From: Dyella_B sp035503745
Lineage (GTDB): Bacteria > Pseudomonadota > Gammaproteobacteria > Xanthomonadales > Rhodanobacteraceae
DNA: 64,000 nucleotides
NCBI RefSeq assembly: GCF_035503745.1
Contig: NZ_DATJTC010000010.1
Coordinates: 24,050 to 88,049, forward strand
Direction: 5' to 3'
The position numbers and the translations under genes were made by a program. A model generated the notes under the pieces. The model did no database searches and was not told the origin of the DNA. It was given only the letters and a program-made list of their open reading frames with translations. Below, in pieces: positions 55,070 to 62,614 of this stretch (its first letter is position 1; every line of letters starts with the position of its first letter).

Positions 55070-55117
55070 CCTCACCCCAACCCTCTCCCCCAGCCTTGAT
55101 CAAAGACGGGGGAGAGG
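55070..55117. repeat. REP-like palindromic element between purK and sodB
   Basis: CCTCTCCCCC (55082-55091) pairs perfectly with GGGGGAGAGG (55108-55117) around 16 nt, preceded by CCCTCACCCCAACC. This C-rich stretch resembles a dispersed intergenic motif common in Xanthomonadales genomes. It lies between two convergent genes and could act as a two-way transcript end. Only one copy is seen in the window. Confidence 0.6.
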
Positions 55118-55128
55118 AAGCTGAAGCA

Positions 55129-55710
55129 TCAGGCGAGATTCTTCGCCGCAAAGTCCCAGTTCACCAGGTTCCAGAACGACTCCACGTACTTCGGGCGCGC
55201 GTTGCGGTAGTCGATGTAATAGGCGTGTTCCCACACGTCGATGGTGAACAGCGGCTTGTCGCTGCCGGTGATCGGCGTGGCGGCGTTGGACGTATTGACG
55301 ATGCCCAGCGAACCATCCGGGCGCTGCACCAGCCAGGTCCAGCCCGAACCGAAGTTGCCGGTCGCCGACTTGGTGAACTCTTCCTTGAACTTGTCGAACG
55401 AGCCGAAGGCCTTGTCGATGGCATCGGCCAGCTTGCCGCTGGGTGCGTTGCCGTCCTTGGGCGAGCGCATGGAGTGCCAATAGAAGGTGTGGTTCCAGAT
55501 CTGCGCTGCGTTGTTGAACACGCCGCCGGAGGACTTCTTGACGATGTCTTCGAGCGCGGCGCTCTCGAACTCGGTGCCCTTGATCAGGTTGTTGAGGTTG
55601 GTCACGTAGGCCTGGTGGTGCTTGCCGTAGTGGAACTCCAGCGTTTCGGCCGAAATGTTCGGCTCAAGCGCGTTCTTTTCGTAGGGCAGGGGGGGAAGTT
55701 CGATCGCCAT
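55129..55710 (-). CDS. sodB: iron superoxide dismutase
   Basis: Cytoplasmic superoxide dismutase, 193 aa from ATG 55710 (GGAGT just upstream). MAIELPPLPYEKNALEP is the FeSOD start. Metal ligands fall in LEFHYGKHHQAYV (His27), WNHTFYWHSM (His74) and DVWEHAYYIDY (Asp and His). The Gln in the NFGSGWTWL context region and SPKDG fit the Fe type more than Mn, though metal choice is not certain from sequence. Convergent with purK. Confidence 0.95.
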   Translation of the reverse strand: MAIELPPLPYEKNALEPNISAETLEFHYGKHHQAYVTNLNNLIKGTEFESAALEDIVKKSSGGVFNNAAQIWNHTFYWHSMRSPKDGNAPSGKLADAIDKAFGSFDKFKEEFTKSATGNFGSGWTWLVQRPDGSLGIVNTSNAATPITGSDKPLFTIDVWEHAYYIDYRNARPKYVESFWNLVNWDFAAKNLA

Positions 55711-55820
55711 GAGGGACTCCTGGGCGTTGGCTGAGGATGACTGATCCGGCGGCCCTGTGGGCCGCCATGACGGCTGGTACACTAGCTATCGGGCTGCATT
55801 GTAGTGATGAATCTGAAGTT

Positions 55821-56147
55821 ATGGACGTCAACGAACGAATCAAGGCAGTGCTCGCCGAGCACCCCATCGTGCTTTTCATGAAAGGCACGCCCGAATATCC
55901 GATGTGCGGATTCTCCAGCCGCGCGGCGCAGGCGCTTGAGGAATCGAACGCCCGGTTCCACGCCGTGAACGTGCTGGCCGACCCGGAAATACGCGCGGCC
56001 CTGCCGCATTACGCGAACTGGCCGACGTTCCCGCAGCTTTTCATCCAGGGCGAGCTGATCGGCGGCTGCGACATCGTCGAAGACCTCAAGGCCTCCGGCG
56101 AGCTGGCGCGCATGGCAGCCGATGTCACCGGAGCCAGTCACGTATGA
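55821..56147 (+). CDS. grxD: monothiol glutaredoxin (Grx4/GrxD)
   Basis: Small cytoplasmic monothiol glutaredoxin, 108 aa from ATG 55821, that binds a 2Fe-2S cluster with glutathione and serves Fe-S cluster delivery. The active site is MCGFSSRA (CGFS), preceded by VLFMKGTPEYP and followed by NWPTFPQLFIQGELIGGCDIV with the glutathione-binding residues. Divergent from sodB; the two may respond together to iron or oxidative stress. Its stop overlaps the start of the SDR gene. Confidence 0.96.
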   Translation: MDVNERIKAVLAEHPIVLFMKGTPEYPMCGFSSRAAQALEESNARFHAVNVLADPEIRAALPHYANWPTFPQLFIQGELIGGCDIVEDLKASGELARMAADVTGASHV

Positions 56148-56914
56148 GCCTGCCGTCTTGCCGTCTCCCGGCTCATTGGACGAGTGCTGCCGGCCGCACG
56201 CTGGATGGACGCGTGGTGCTGGTCACCGGCGCCTACGGCGGATTGGGCAGCGCGGTGGCACGCGCCGCCGCGCGTGCGGGCGCCACGGTGGTGATCACGG
56301 GCAAGCGCAAGCGCCAGCTTGAGCAGCTCTACGATGCCATGATCGCCGAGGGGCTGCCGGAGCCGGTGATCCATCCGCTGGACATGGAATCGGCTACGCC
56401 GGGCGATTACGAAGCGCTGGCCGAAGGCCTGCAGCGCGACCTGGGGCGACTGGATGGCATCGTGCACTCTGCGGTGAGCTTTGCCGGCTTGACGCCGATC
56501 GCGATGCACAAGCCCGATGCATGGTTGCGTGCTTTGCATGTCAACGTTTCGGCACCGTTCGCGCTGACGCAGGCATGCCTGCCGCTGCTGACCAAGGCAG
56601 CGGACAGTGCGGCGGTGTTCGTGCTGGACAACCCCGAGCTGATGCAGCGCGCGCATTGGGGTGCGTATGGCGTATCCAAGGCGGCGCTTGAGCGTTTCGT
56701 GGCGATCCTCCACGAGGAACACGACGCCGGATCACTGCGCGTACACGCGCTGCTGCCCGCGCCCATGCGCACCACCTTGCGGCGCATGGCGTATTTCGGC
56801 GAAGAAACGATGCAGCAACCGCTGCCCGACGCCACCGCCGATGCGGCCGTTTATCTATTGAGCGCCGAAGCGGCCGCGGCGCGCGGCACGGTGCTTGATC
56901 TGCGCGTGGCATGA
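56144..56914 (+). CDS. short-chain dehydrogenase/reductase (YciK-like)
   Basis: Classical SDR oxidoreductase, 256 aa, cytoplasmic. The nucleotide-binding motif is VLVTGAYGGLGSAVARAAAR, with an Ala-Tyr in place of the usual Ser/Ala pair; ITGKRKRQLEQL (basic residues) suggests NADP(H). The catalytic YxxxK is YGVSKAALERF. It resembles Escherichia coli YciK, of unknown substrate. ATGA overlap with grxD implies co-transcription, a conserved pairing I cannot confirm. Confidence 0.85.
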   Translation: MSLPSCRLPAHWTSAAGRTLDGRVVLVTGAYGGLGSAVARAAARAGATVVITGKRKRQLEQLYDAMIAEGLPEPVIHPLDMESATPGDYEALAEGLQRDLGRLDGIVHSAVSFAGLTPIAMHKPDAWLRALHVNVSAPFALTQACLPLLTKAADSAAVFVLDNPELMQRAHWGAYGVSKAALERFVAILHEEHDAGSLRVHALLPAPMRTTLRRMAYFGEETMQQPLPDATADAAVYLLSAEAAAARGTVLDLRVA

Positions 56915-56972
56915 TCGCATCCGGCGGCAGCGGCCGCGCAGCGTTGCATAAGGGGGCACGTTGGAAACGCAG

Positions 56973-57572
56973 ATGACCACCTTGTCGGCGGCGATCCTGT
57001 TGTTCCTGATCATGGATCCGCTGGGCAATATTCCGATCTTTCTCAGCCTGCTCAAGGACGTGGCGCCCAAGCGTCGCCGTGCGGTGATGGTGCGCGAGTT
57101 GCTGATCGCGCTGGCAGTGCTGCTGGTGTTCCTGATGGGCGGCCAGTGGATTTTGCATCTGCTGCAGCTGCGCGAGGAATCGATCAGTATCGCCGGTGGC
57201 ATCGTGCTGTTTCTGATTGGCATCCGCATGGTGTTTCCGCCCGCCGATGGCGGCGGCATCTTCGGCAAGGCGGGCGAGGGCGAACCTTTCATCGTGCCGA
57301 TGGCCATTCCCGGTGTGGCCGGCCCGTCGGCGATGGCGGCCCTGTTGCTGCTTACCAATACCCAGCCCGGGCGCACGGCCGATTGGGCGATTGCGCTGTT
57401 GTGCGCATGGCTGGCCACCTCGCTGATCCTGCTCAGTTCCACCTACCTGTTCCGCTGGCTGGGCGAGAGTGTGCTCACCGCGCTTGAACGCGTGATGGGC
57501 ATGCTGCTGATTGCTTTGTCCGTGCAGATGTTTCTGGGCGGCGTTGCGGCATATTTGCACCTTGCGGTGTAA
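56973..57572 (+). CDS. MarC-family integral membrane protein
   Basis: Inner-membrane protein of 199 aa with six predicted helices, MarC/UPF0056 family, function unknown. ATG 56973 gives MTTLSAAILLFLIMDPLGN, where the conserved MDPLGNIPIF lies in helix 1. GIVLFLIGIRMVFP and VPMAIPGVAGPSAMAALLLL are the other family blocks. A TTG four codons upstream (56961) with AGGGGG before it is an alternative start. Despite the name the family is not linked to antibiotic resistance. Confidence 0.88.
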   Translation: MTTLSAAILLFLIMDPLGNIPIFLSLLKDVAPKRRRAVMVRELLIALAVLLVFLMGGQWILHLLQLREESISIAGGIVLFLIGIRMVFPPADGGGIFGKAGEGEPFIVPMAIPGVAGPSAMAALLLLTNTQPGRTADWAIALLCAWLATSLILLSSTYLFRWLGESVLTALERVMGMLLIALSVQMFLGGVAAYLHLAV

Positions 57573-57760
57573 GCGTTCGGCGAACCGTGGCTGCGAAAAT
57601 CTGTCAGCAGAAAAGGCACAGGCCGCGCGGTCTGAACGAGCTTTTAAGAACGTGGTTTTGATCCTTCGTGTATTCTTGCGATCGAACGAGTTTGGCGACG
57701 TGATTTCTCGCAGTTGTCACACTTGAGCGGCAACATGAGCGAAACCCAAGGGAGGCGGTC

Positions 57761-59473
57761 ATGCTTCACGTCGAACAGGCCCTTACCGAGCGTCTACCGT
57801 GGCTTGCGCAGCATCCGATGATCCGTCGCCCGGTGGCCGGCATGCTCGGCCGCCTGGCCGACGAGTCGGGCTTCAATCGCGTCCTTGATCGCATCGGAAA
57901 CGCGCCGGGCTTCGCCTTCGCCGAAAAATCGCTGGAAGTCCTTGGCTGCAGTTATCACGTGTTGCAGCGCGAGCGGGAAAACATTCCCGTGGAAGGCGGC
58001 GTGATGGTCGTTGCCAATCATCCGCTGGGCATGCTCGATGCGATGGCGTTGGTGCACCTGGTGGGTTCGGTGCGCCGCGACGTGCGCATCCTGGGTAACG
58101 ATTTCTTGAAGGCGATTCCGCAGCTGGGCGAACTGCTGCTGCCGGTGGACGTGTTCGGCAGCGGCGCGGCGTCGCGGTTGCGCAATGTGTATCGCGCGCT
58201 GGAGCGCGGCGAAGCGCTGATTGTTTTCCCCGCGGGCGAGGTGTCGCGCATGGGGCCGGCCGGTGTCCGTGACGGACGCTGGTCCGATGGCTTCGCGCGG
58301 CTGGCCATGCACGCCAAGGTGCCGGTGTTGCCGATCCACGTGGCAGCGCGCAATTCGGCCTTTTTCTATGGCCTGTCGATGCTCGCCAAGCCGCTGAGCA
58401 CGGCGATGCTGCCGCGCGAAGCGGTGGCAACCAACGTCAGCCGCATCGGTTTCAGCGTCGGTGCGCTGATCGGTCCGGAGGAATTGGAAAAGCATAGCGG
58501 CGGCTCGACCCAGCGCGCGGCCAATCTTATGCGCCGGCACGTGTATCGCCTGGCGCGTCGGCGCGGCCTGATCTTCGGCGGCCAGGTGCCGCTGGCGCAT
58601 CCGGAGCCGGTCGATCGGGTGGCGATGGAGCTGGGCCAGTGCGAAAAGCTGGCCGATCTGCCCGACGGCAAGCAGCTTCTGGTGTTGCGCGGGTCGGTCG
58701 ATGGTGCGGCGTTGCGCGAGATCGGCCGTCTGCGCGAGCTGACCTTCCGCAAGGTCGGCGAGGGCACCAATACGCGGCGAGACCTCGATGCCTACGATGC
58801 GCACTACGAGCATCTGGTGCTATGGGACGCCAAGATGCTGCGCATCGTCGGTTCCTATCGGCTTGGGCATGGTGCGCGCCTGATCGGCGAGAAAGGCATG
58901 GCCGGGCTCTATACCTCCAGCCTGTTCCAGTATTCGCCGGCGCTGGAATCGCGACTGGCGCAGGGGCTTGAGCTTGGGCGCAGCTTCATCGCGCCGGCTT
59001 ACTGGCGCTCGCGGGCGCTGGACCAGCTTTGGCAGGGCATCGGCCTGTACCTGCAGGGCCACCCGGAGCTGCGCTATCTGTTTGGCCCGGTCAGCATGTC
59101 GGTCAATCTGCCGCGCCAGGCGCGCGAGTGGATCGCGGCCGCGCACCAGCATTACTTCGGCGCGCCGGGCCTGGCGTCGGCCAAGCAGCCCTTCAGGGTC
59201 TCCCCGGACGTGCTCGAAGGGGTGCGCCGCGAGCTTGAGGGGCTGGATTCGGTCAGCGGGCTGGGGCGCCTTCGCAACCACCTGGATGCCCTGGGTGTCA
59301 GCCTGCCGGTGCTGTATCGCCAGTACGTGGACCTGATGGAGCCTGATGGCGTCCAATTCCTTGATTTTGGTGAAGATCCAGGCTTCTCCGGCTGTGTGGA
59401 CGGGCTGGTGATGCTCGACCTTTTGCGGCTTAAGCCCGCCAAGCGCGCCCGCTATCTGGGCAAGGGCGCCTGA
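57761..59473 (+). CDS. OlsF-like bifunctional acyltransferase (PlsC-like + GNAT/OlsB-like domains)
   Basis: Fusion of two acyltransferases, 570 aa. N-terminal half (~70-260): PlsC/lysophospholipid acyltransferase fold with NHPLGMLD (His87, Asp93) and FPAGEVSRMG. C-terminal half (~310-460): OlsB/hemolysin-like GNAT fold with RELTFRKVGEGTN, DAHYEHLVLWD, IVGSYRLGHG and ELGRSFIAPAYWRS. This order and length match OlsF of Serratia, which makes ornithine lipid: the C-terminal part N-acylates ornithine and the N-terminal part adds the second acyl chain. Ornithine lipid production here is inferred. The start ATG 57761 follows AGGGAGG. Confidence 0.8.
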   Translation: MLHVEQALTERLPWLAQHPMIRRPVAGMLGRLADESGFNRVLDRIGNAPGFAFAEKSLEVLGCSYHVLQRERENIPVEGGVMVVANHPLGMLDAMALVHLVGSVRRDVRILGNDFLKAIPQLGELLLPVDVFGSGAASRLRNVYRALERGEALIVFPAGEVSRMGPAGVRDGRWSDGFARLAMHAKVPVLPIHVAARNSAFFYGLSMLAKPLSTAMLPREAVATNVSRIGFSVGALIGPEELEKHSGGSTQRAANLMRRHVYRLARRRGLIFGGQVPLAHPEPVDRVAMELGQCEKLADLPDGKQLLVLRGSVDGAALREIGRLRELTFRKVGEGTNTRRDLDAYDAHYEHLVLWDAKMLRIVGSYRLGHGARLIGEKGMAGLYTSSLFQYSPALESRLAQGLELGRSFIAPAYWRSRALDQLWQGIGLYLQGHPELRYLFGPVSMSVNLPRQAREWIAAAHQHYFGAPGLASAKQPFRVSPDVLEGVRRELEGLDSVSGLGRLRNHLDALGVSLPVLYRQYVDLMEPDGVQFLDFGEDPGFSGCVDGLVMLDLLRLKPAKRARYLGKGA

Positions 59474-59546
59474 TTCATTCAGACCAATCCGTCGTCTTAA
59501 AGCTCCGGCCCTTGTAGGCTGGGGCTTCTCCACGGTTGAGATATTC

Positions 59547-59575
59547 TTGTAAAATTAATGTAAACCTCTTGTGTG
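59547..59575 (+). promoter_or_regulatory. Pho-box-like direct repeats
   Basis: TTGTAAA (59547), ATGTAAA (59558) and TTGTGTG (59569) repeat with an 11-bp period and 4-bp spacers, the architecture of PhoB sites (CTGTCAT repeats). Each of the first two matches 5 of 7 consensus positions. They lie 350 bp before the TonB receptor gene and just after the OlsF-like gene. No convincing -10 is seen, so this is a weak call. Confidence 0.35.
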
Positions 59576-59926
59576 ATCTTGCTAAGGTATCGCTAAGAGT
59601 CGTGACCGTTTCCCCTACCCGGCGTCCTGGAGCGGCGCGGGTAACGCATACGGAACAGGGTCGCTCACACAAGTTTGCCAGTCAGGGATAGTTGCTTCGA
59701 TTGACGTTTTCTTGCCGCGGTTTTGCAAGAAATCCAAAAACCGAGGTTCCGCACGAAAGTCCAGCGACTCATTGTCATGAGTCCGAGATTTTTTTGTGTC
59801 CAGGGAAGGGGTGAGGCATTCACGGGCAGGCTGCGCAGGCAGTGTGGCTGTCCGGAGAAGTAAGCGCGGTCACTACAAGCGGTTACAAAGAAATTTCAAA
59901 AACCAACCGGAATTACGGGGCTCTCA
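59576..59926 (+). other. long structured leader of the TonB receptor gene
   Basis: No gene is supported in these 351 bp. Two overlapping hairpins are possible: CTTGC (59711) with GCAAG (59725), or CGGTTTT (59718-59724) with AAAACCG (59737-59743); they exclude one another. A 7-bp stem GACTCAT (59766-59772)/ATGAGTC (59777-59783) is followed after 5 nt by TTTTTTT (59789-59795) and looks like a terminator. Alternative structures before a terminator are the layout of an attenuator, but no known riboswitch class was recognised. Confidence 0.4.
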
Positions 59927-62404
59927 ATGAAACGAACGCATCTTTCTGCAGCGATTGCAATGGCGTGTTGCATGTCCATGGGTGTTGCGATGGCACAGAC
60001 CGCCAGCAACAACCCGGCGCAGCCAGGCCAGGGCAACACGAACAGCCAGCAGCGTGTAAACGCATCCAGCACGTCCAACACCACCGCCTCCAATGCCACC
60101 GAGCGCGATGCCAAGCAGATGGCCACGGTGACGGTGCAGGGCACGTCGCTGTCGCTGGGCGGTGGTTTGATGTCGGTGCAGACGGCGCCCAAGGCGGTGT
60201 CGACGATTACGCGCGACGCCATCGAGAAAGCCAGCCCCGGTAGCAACTTCACCCAGCTGATCGGCACCATCCCGGGTGTGAATGCGGCAACCGACGACGT
60301 GACGGGCCTGGCCAACGGCCACTACAGCATGCGCGGTTACGATTCGTCCGATATCGGCATGAGCGTTAACGGCGCGCCGATCACCGATACGGGCAGCTAC
60401 TCCGTGTACGCCACCGAGTACGGCGATTCCGAGAACATGGGCGACATCACGGTGCTGCAAGGCATTCCGGATATCGACATGCCCGATTCCGGCGCCAGCG
60501 GCGGCCACATCGGCTGGGCGACGATCGATCCTTCGCATCAGGGCGGCGTGGATTTCACGCAAACCTTCGGCAACAACGACTATCGCCGCACCTTCGTGCG
60601 CCTGAACACCGGCGACCTGGGTCCGGTGCGTTCGTGGGTGTCCTTCTCCGACAACAGCGCCAACATGTGGCGCGGTGCGGGCGACCTGCGCGTGACCAAG
60701 GTGGACGGCAAGTCGGTGTGGACCATCGACGACAACAACTCCATCAGCGCCTCGCTGCAGTACAGCCGTCAGAGCAACCTCGAATACGACAGCCTGTCCA
60801 AGGCGCAAGAAGCGCAGTACGGCTACTTCTACAACTACAACACCCAGTGGATCCCGCTGAGCGGGCTGAGCGGTAGTGCGCTCAAGAGCGCGGCGACCAC
60901 CGACGAGAGCTTCTACGCGCTGCATACCAACCCCTACGCCAGCTACATGTTCAGCATGGATGGCGAGTTCAAGCTGACCGACAGCATCCACCTCTCGGTG
61001 ATCCCGTACTTCTGGTACGGCGACGGCGGCGGCGGCGGCGGTTCGCTGGCGCAGGAAAGCGATTCGCCGATCAACAAGTATCTGTACGCAAACATCGACC
61101 TGAACGGCAACGGCTCGGTGACCAACAGCACCAAGACCGCCTTCTCCGGCGGCACGGTGTATTCGTACTCCTCGGCGCTGACCTATCGTCCGGGCGTGCT
61201 GGCGAAGTTCAACCAGGACTTCGGCATGGACAACAGCCTCGAATACGGCTTCTGGTATGAGCGTTCGCGCAAGAGCCAGGCTGAGCAGTTCGGCCTGGTG
61301 GATCCCAACACCGGTATCCCGGGCGACATCTGGGGCAACAACTCGCTCCTGGTCTACCCGACCGGCGGCGCGGTGCAGAAGTTCTATGACGAATACACCA
61401 CGACCGAGCTGAAGAAGGGCTTCGTCACCGACAACTGGACCCCGAACGACTACTGGACCTTCGTCGCCGGCGTGAGCTACCTGTACGCCACGCGCACGGG
61501 CTTCAGCTACGACTATCCGGGCTCCACCACCCAGACCTTCGCCAACTTCAACAACAACTGGCACAAGTTCCTGCCGATGGCGGGCATCAAGTTCCAGCTG
61601 GATGAGCACAACCAGTTCTACATCGGCAGCGGCAAGACCTTCCGCGTGCCGTCCAACACCGCCGCGATCCTCGACGCGCTGGCCGGCGTGAACAACTCCG
61701 CGCCGGAAATGTCGTGGAACACGGACCTGGGCTGGCGCTACTACGGTGACGCGGTCTCGGCCAACGTCGACCTGTACCACAGCAACTACTTCAACAAGCA
61801 GGAAGTGGGCTACAACCCGACCAACAACGACGAGATCTACACCACGATCCCGCACATGGATATGCGCGGCTTCAACGGTGAGTTGAGCTGGAAGTTCGCC
61901 AAGGACTGGAACGTCTACACCTCCTACACCTACACCCAGGCGAAGATCCGCGGCGATCTCGACGGCGGTCCGTACGACAGCAACAACGGCGATGGCCCGG
62001 GCATCTACCCGACCAACGGCAAGACCATGCCGGACACCGCGCGCAACATCGGCAACCTCAGCGTGAGCTACGACAACACGCACTACTGGGCGACGATCAA
62101 CGCGCGTGCCACCAGCTCGCTGTACGGCGACTACATGAACACCGAGTCGGTGGGCGGCTTCACCACGTTCAACTTCAGCACGGGCTATCGCTTCTCTGAT
62201 TGGAACAGCTTCTTCACCAGCCCGTACCTGAAGCTCAACCTCGACAATCTCGCTAACCATCGCGCGTTCACGTACGTGAGCTCCGCACCGATCCTGTCCA
62301 GCGCGGCAGTCGGCAAGGCGCTGAACCTGTACAACAGCACCGCGTACTACGGCCTGCTGCAGCCGCGTACGTACATGGTGACGTTCGGCGTGTCGTTCCG
62401 CTAA
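59927..62404 (+). CDS. TonB-dependent outer-membrane receptor
   Basis: Outer-membrane active transporter, 825 aa. Signal peptide MKRTHLSAAIAMACCMSMGV to AMA, an Asn/Gln/Ser-rich segment, then a TonB box-like MATVTVQGTS. The plug domain (~80-210) has APKAVSTITRDAIEKASPGS and YSMRGYDSSDIGMSVNG, followed by a 22-strand barrel rich in aromatic/Asn pairs and ending in the canonical VTFGVSFR with terminal Arg after Phe. Similar receptors take up siderophores, vitamins or glycans; the substrate here is unknown. Codon use is strongly C-ending, suggesting high expression. Two hairpins follow the stop. Confidence 0.9.
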   Translation: MKRTHLSAAIAMACCMSMGVAMAQTASNNPAQPGQGNTNSQQRVNASSTSNTTASNATERDAKQMATVTVQGTSLSLGGGLMSVQTAPKAVSTITRDAIEKASPGSNFTQLIGTIPGVNAATDDVTGLANGHYSMRGYDSSDIGMSVNGAPITDTGSYSVYATEYGDSENMGDITVLQGIPDIDMPDSGASGGHIGWATIDPSHQGGVDFTQTFGNNDYRRTFVRLNTGDLGPVRSWVSFSDNSANMWRGAGDLRVTKVDGKSVWTIDDNNSISASLQYSRQSNLEYDSLSKAQEAQYGYFYNYNTQWIPLSGLSGSALKSAATTDESFYALHTNPYASYMFSMDGEFKLTDSIHLSVIPYFWYGDGGGGGGSLAQESDSPINKYLYANIDLNGNGSVTNSTKTAFSGGTVYSYSSALTYRPGVLAKFNQDFGMDNSLEYGFWYERSRKSQAEQFGLVDPNTGIPGDIWGNNSLLVYPTGGAVQKFYDEYTTTELKKGFVTDNWTPNDYWTFVAGVSYLYATRTGFSYDYPGSTTQTFANFNNNWHKFLPMAGIKFQLDEHNQFYIGSGKTFRVPSNTAAILDALAGVNNSAPEMSWNTDLGWRYYGDAVSANVDLYHSNYFNKQEVGYNPTNNDEIYTTIPHMDMRGFNGELSWKFAKDWNVYTSYTYTQAKIRGDLDGGPYDSNNGDGPGIYPTNGKTMPDTARNIGNLSVSYDNTHYWATINARATSSLYGDYMNTESVGGFTTFNFSTGYRFSDWNSFFTSPYLKLNLDNLANHRAFTYVSSAPILSSAAVGKALNLYNSTAYYGLLQPRTYMVTFGVSFR

Positions 62405-62416
62405 GCGGATCGGCCC

Positions 62417-62443
62417 TCTCGCATCACGTTGGGTGGTGCGAGA
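62417..62443 (+). other. stable hairpin after the TonB receptor gene
   Basis: Eleven pairs (62417-62427 with 62433-62443, one G-U) around GTTGG, 12 nt after the stop codon. No T-run follows. It probably protects the message end ahead of the true terminator. Confidence 0.6.
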
Positions 62444-62460
62444 CGGAATGCACATCCAAG

Positions 62461-62493
62461 AGCTCCCTGCGGTCCGCCGTGGGGAGCTTTTTT
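62461..62493 (+). terminator. intrinsic terminator of the TonB receptor gene
   Basis: AGCTCCC (62461-62467) pairs with GGGAGCT (62482-62488) around a GC-rich loop and is followed directly by TTTTTT (62488-62493). It ends the receptor transcript before ppnN. Confidence 0.85.
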
Positions 62494-62614
62494 ATGTGCC
62501 CTGTGTTTTTCCGCGCACATTGACCGCACGCCCCCGGAAGCGGGATGCTAGACGGCCGCCTGCGCGGTACAGACGTTTCGCCGCGATGCTGTGGCGGCCA
62601 GTAGAAGGATTGGA

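Noticed and set aside
59576..59926. Cobalamin or other known riboswitch upstream of the TonB receptor
   Set aside because: The conserved B12 box and similar cores of TPP and FMN switches were looked for and not found.
59924..62455. An 843-codon open frame on the minus strand covering the whole TonB receptor gene
   Set aside because: The plus-strand protein has a signal peptide, plug, barrel and terminal strand; the antisense frame is Val/Arg/His-rich, a product of C-ending codons in a GC-rich gene, with no domains or ribosome site.
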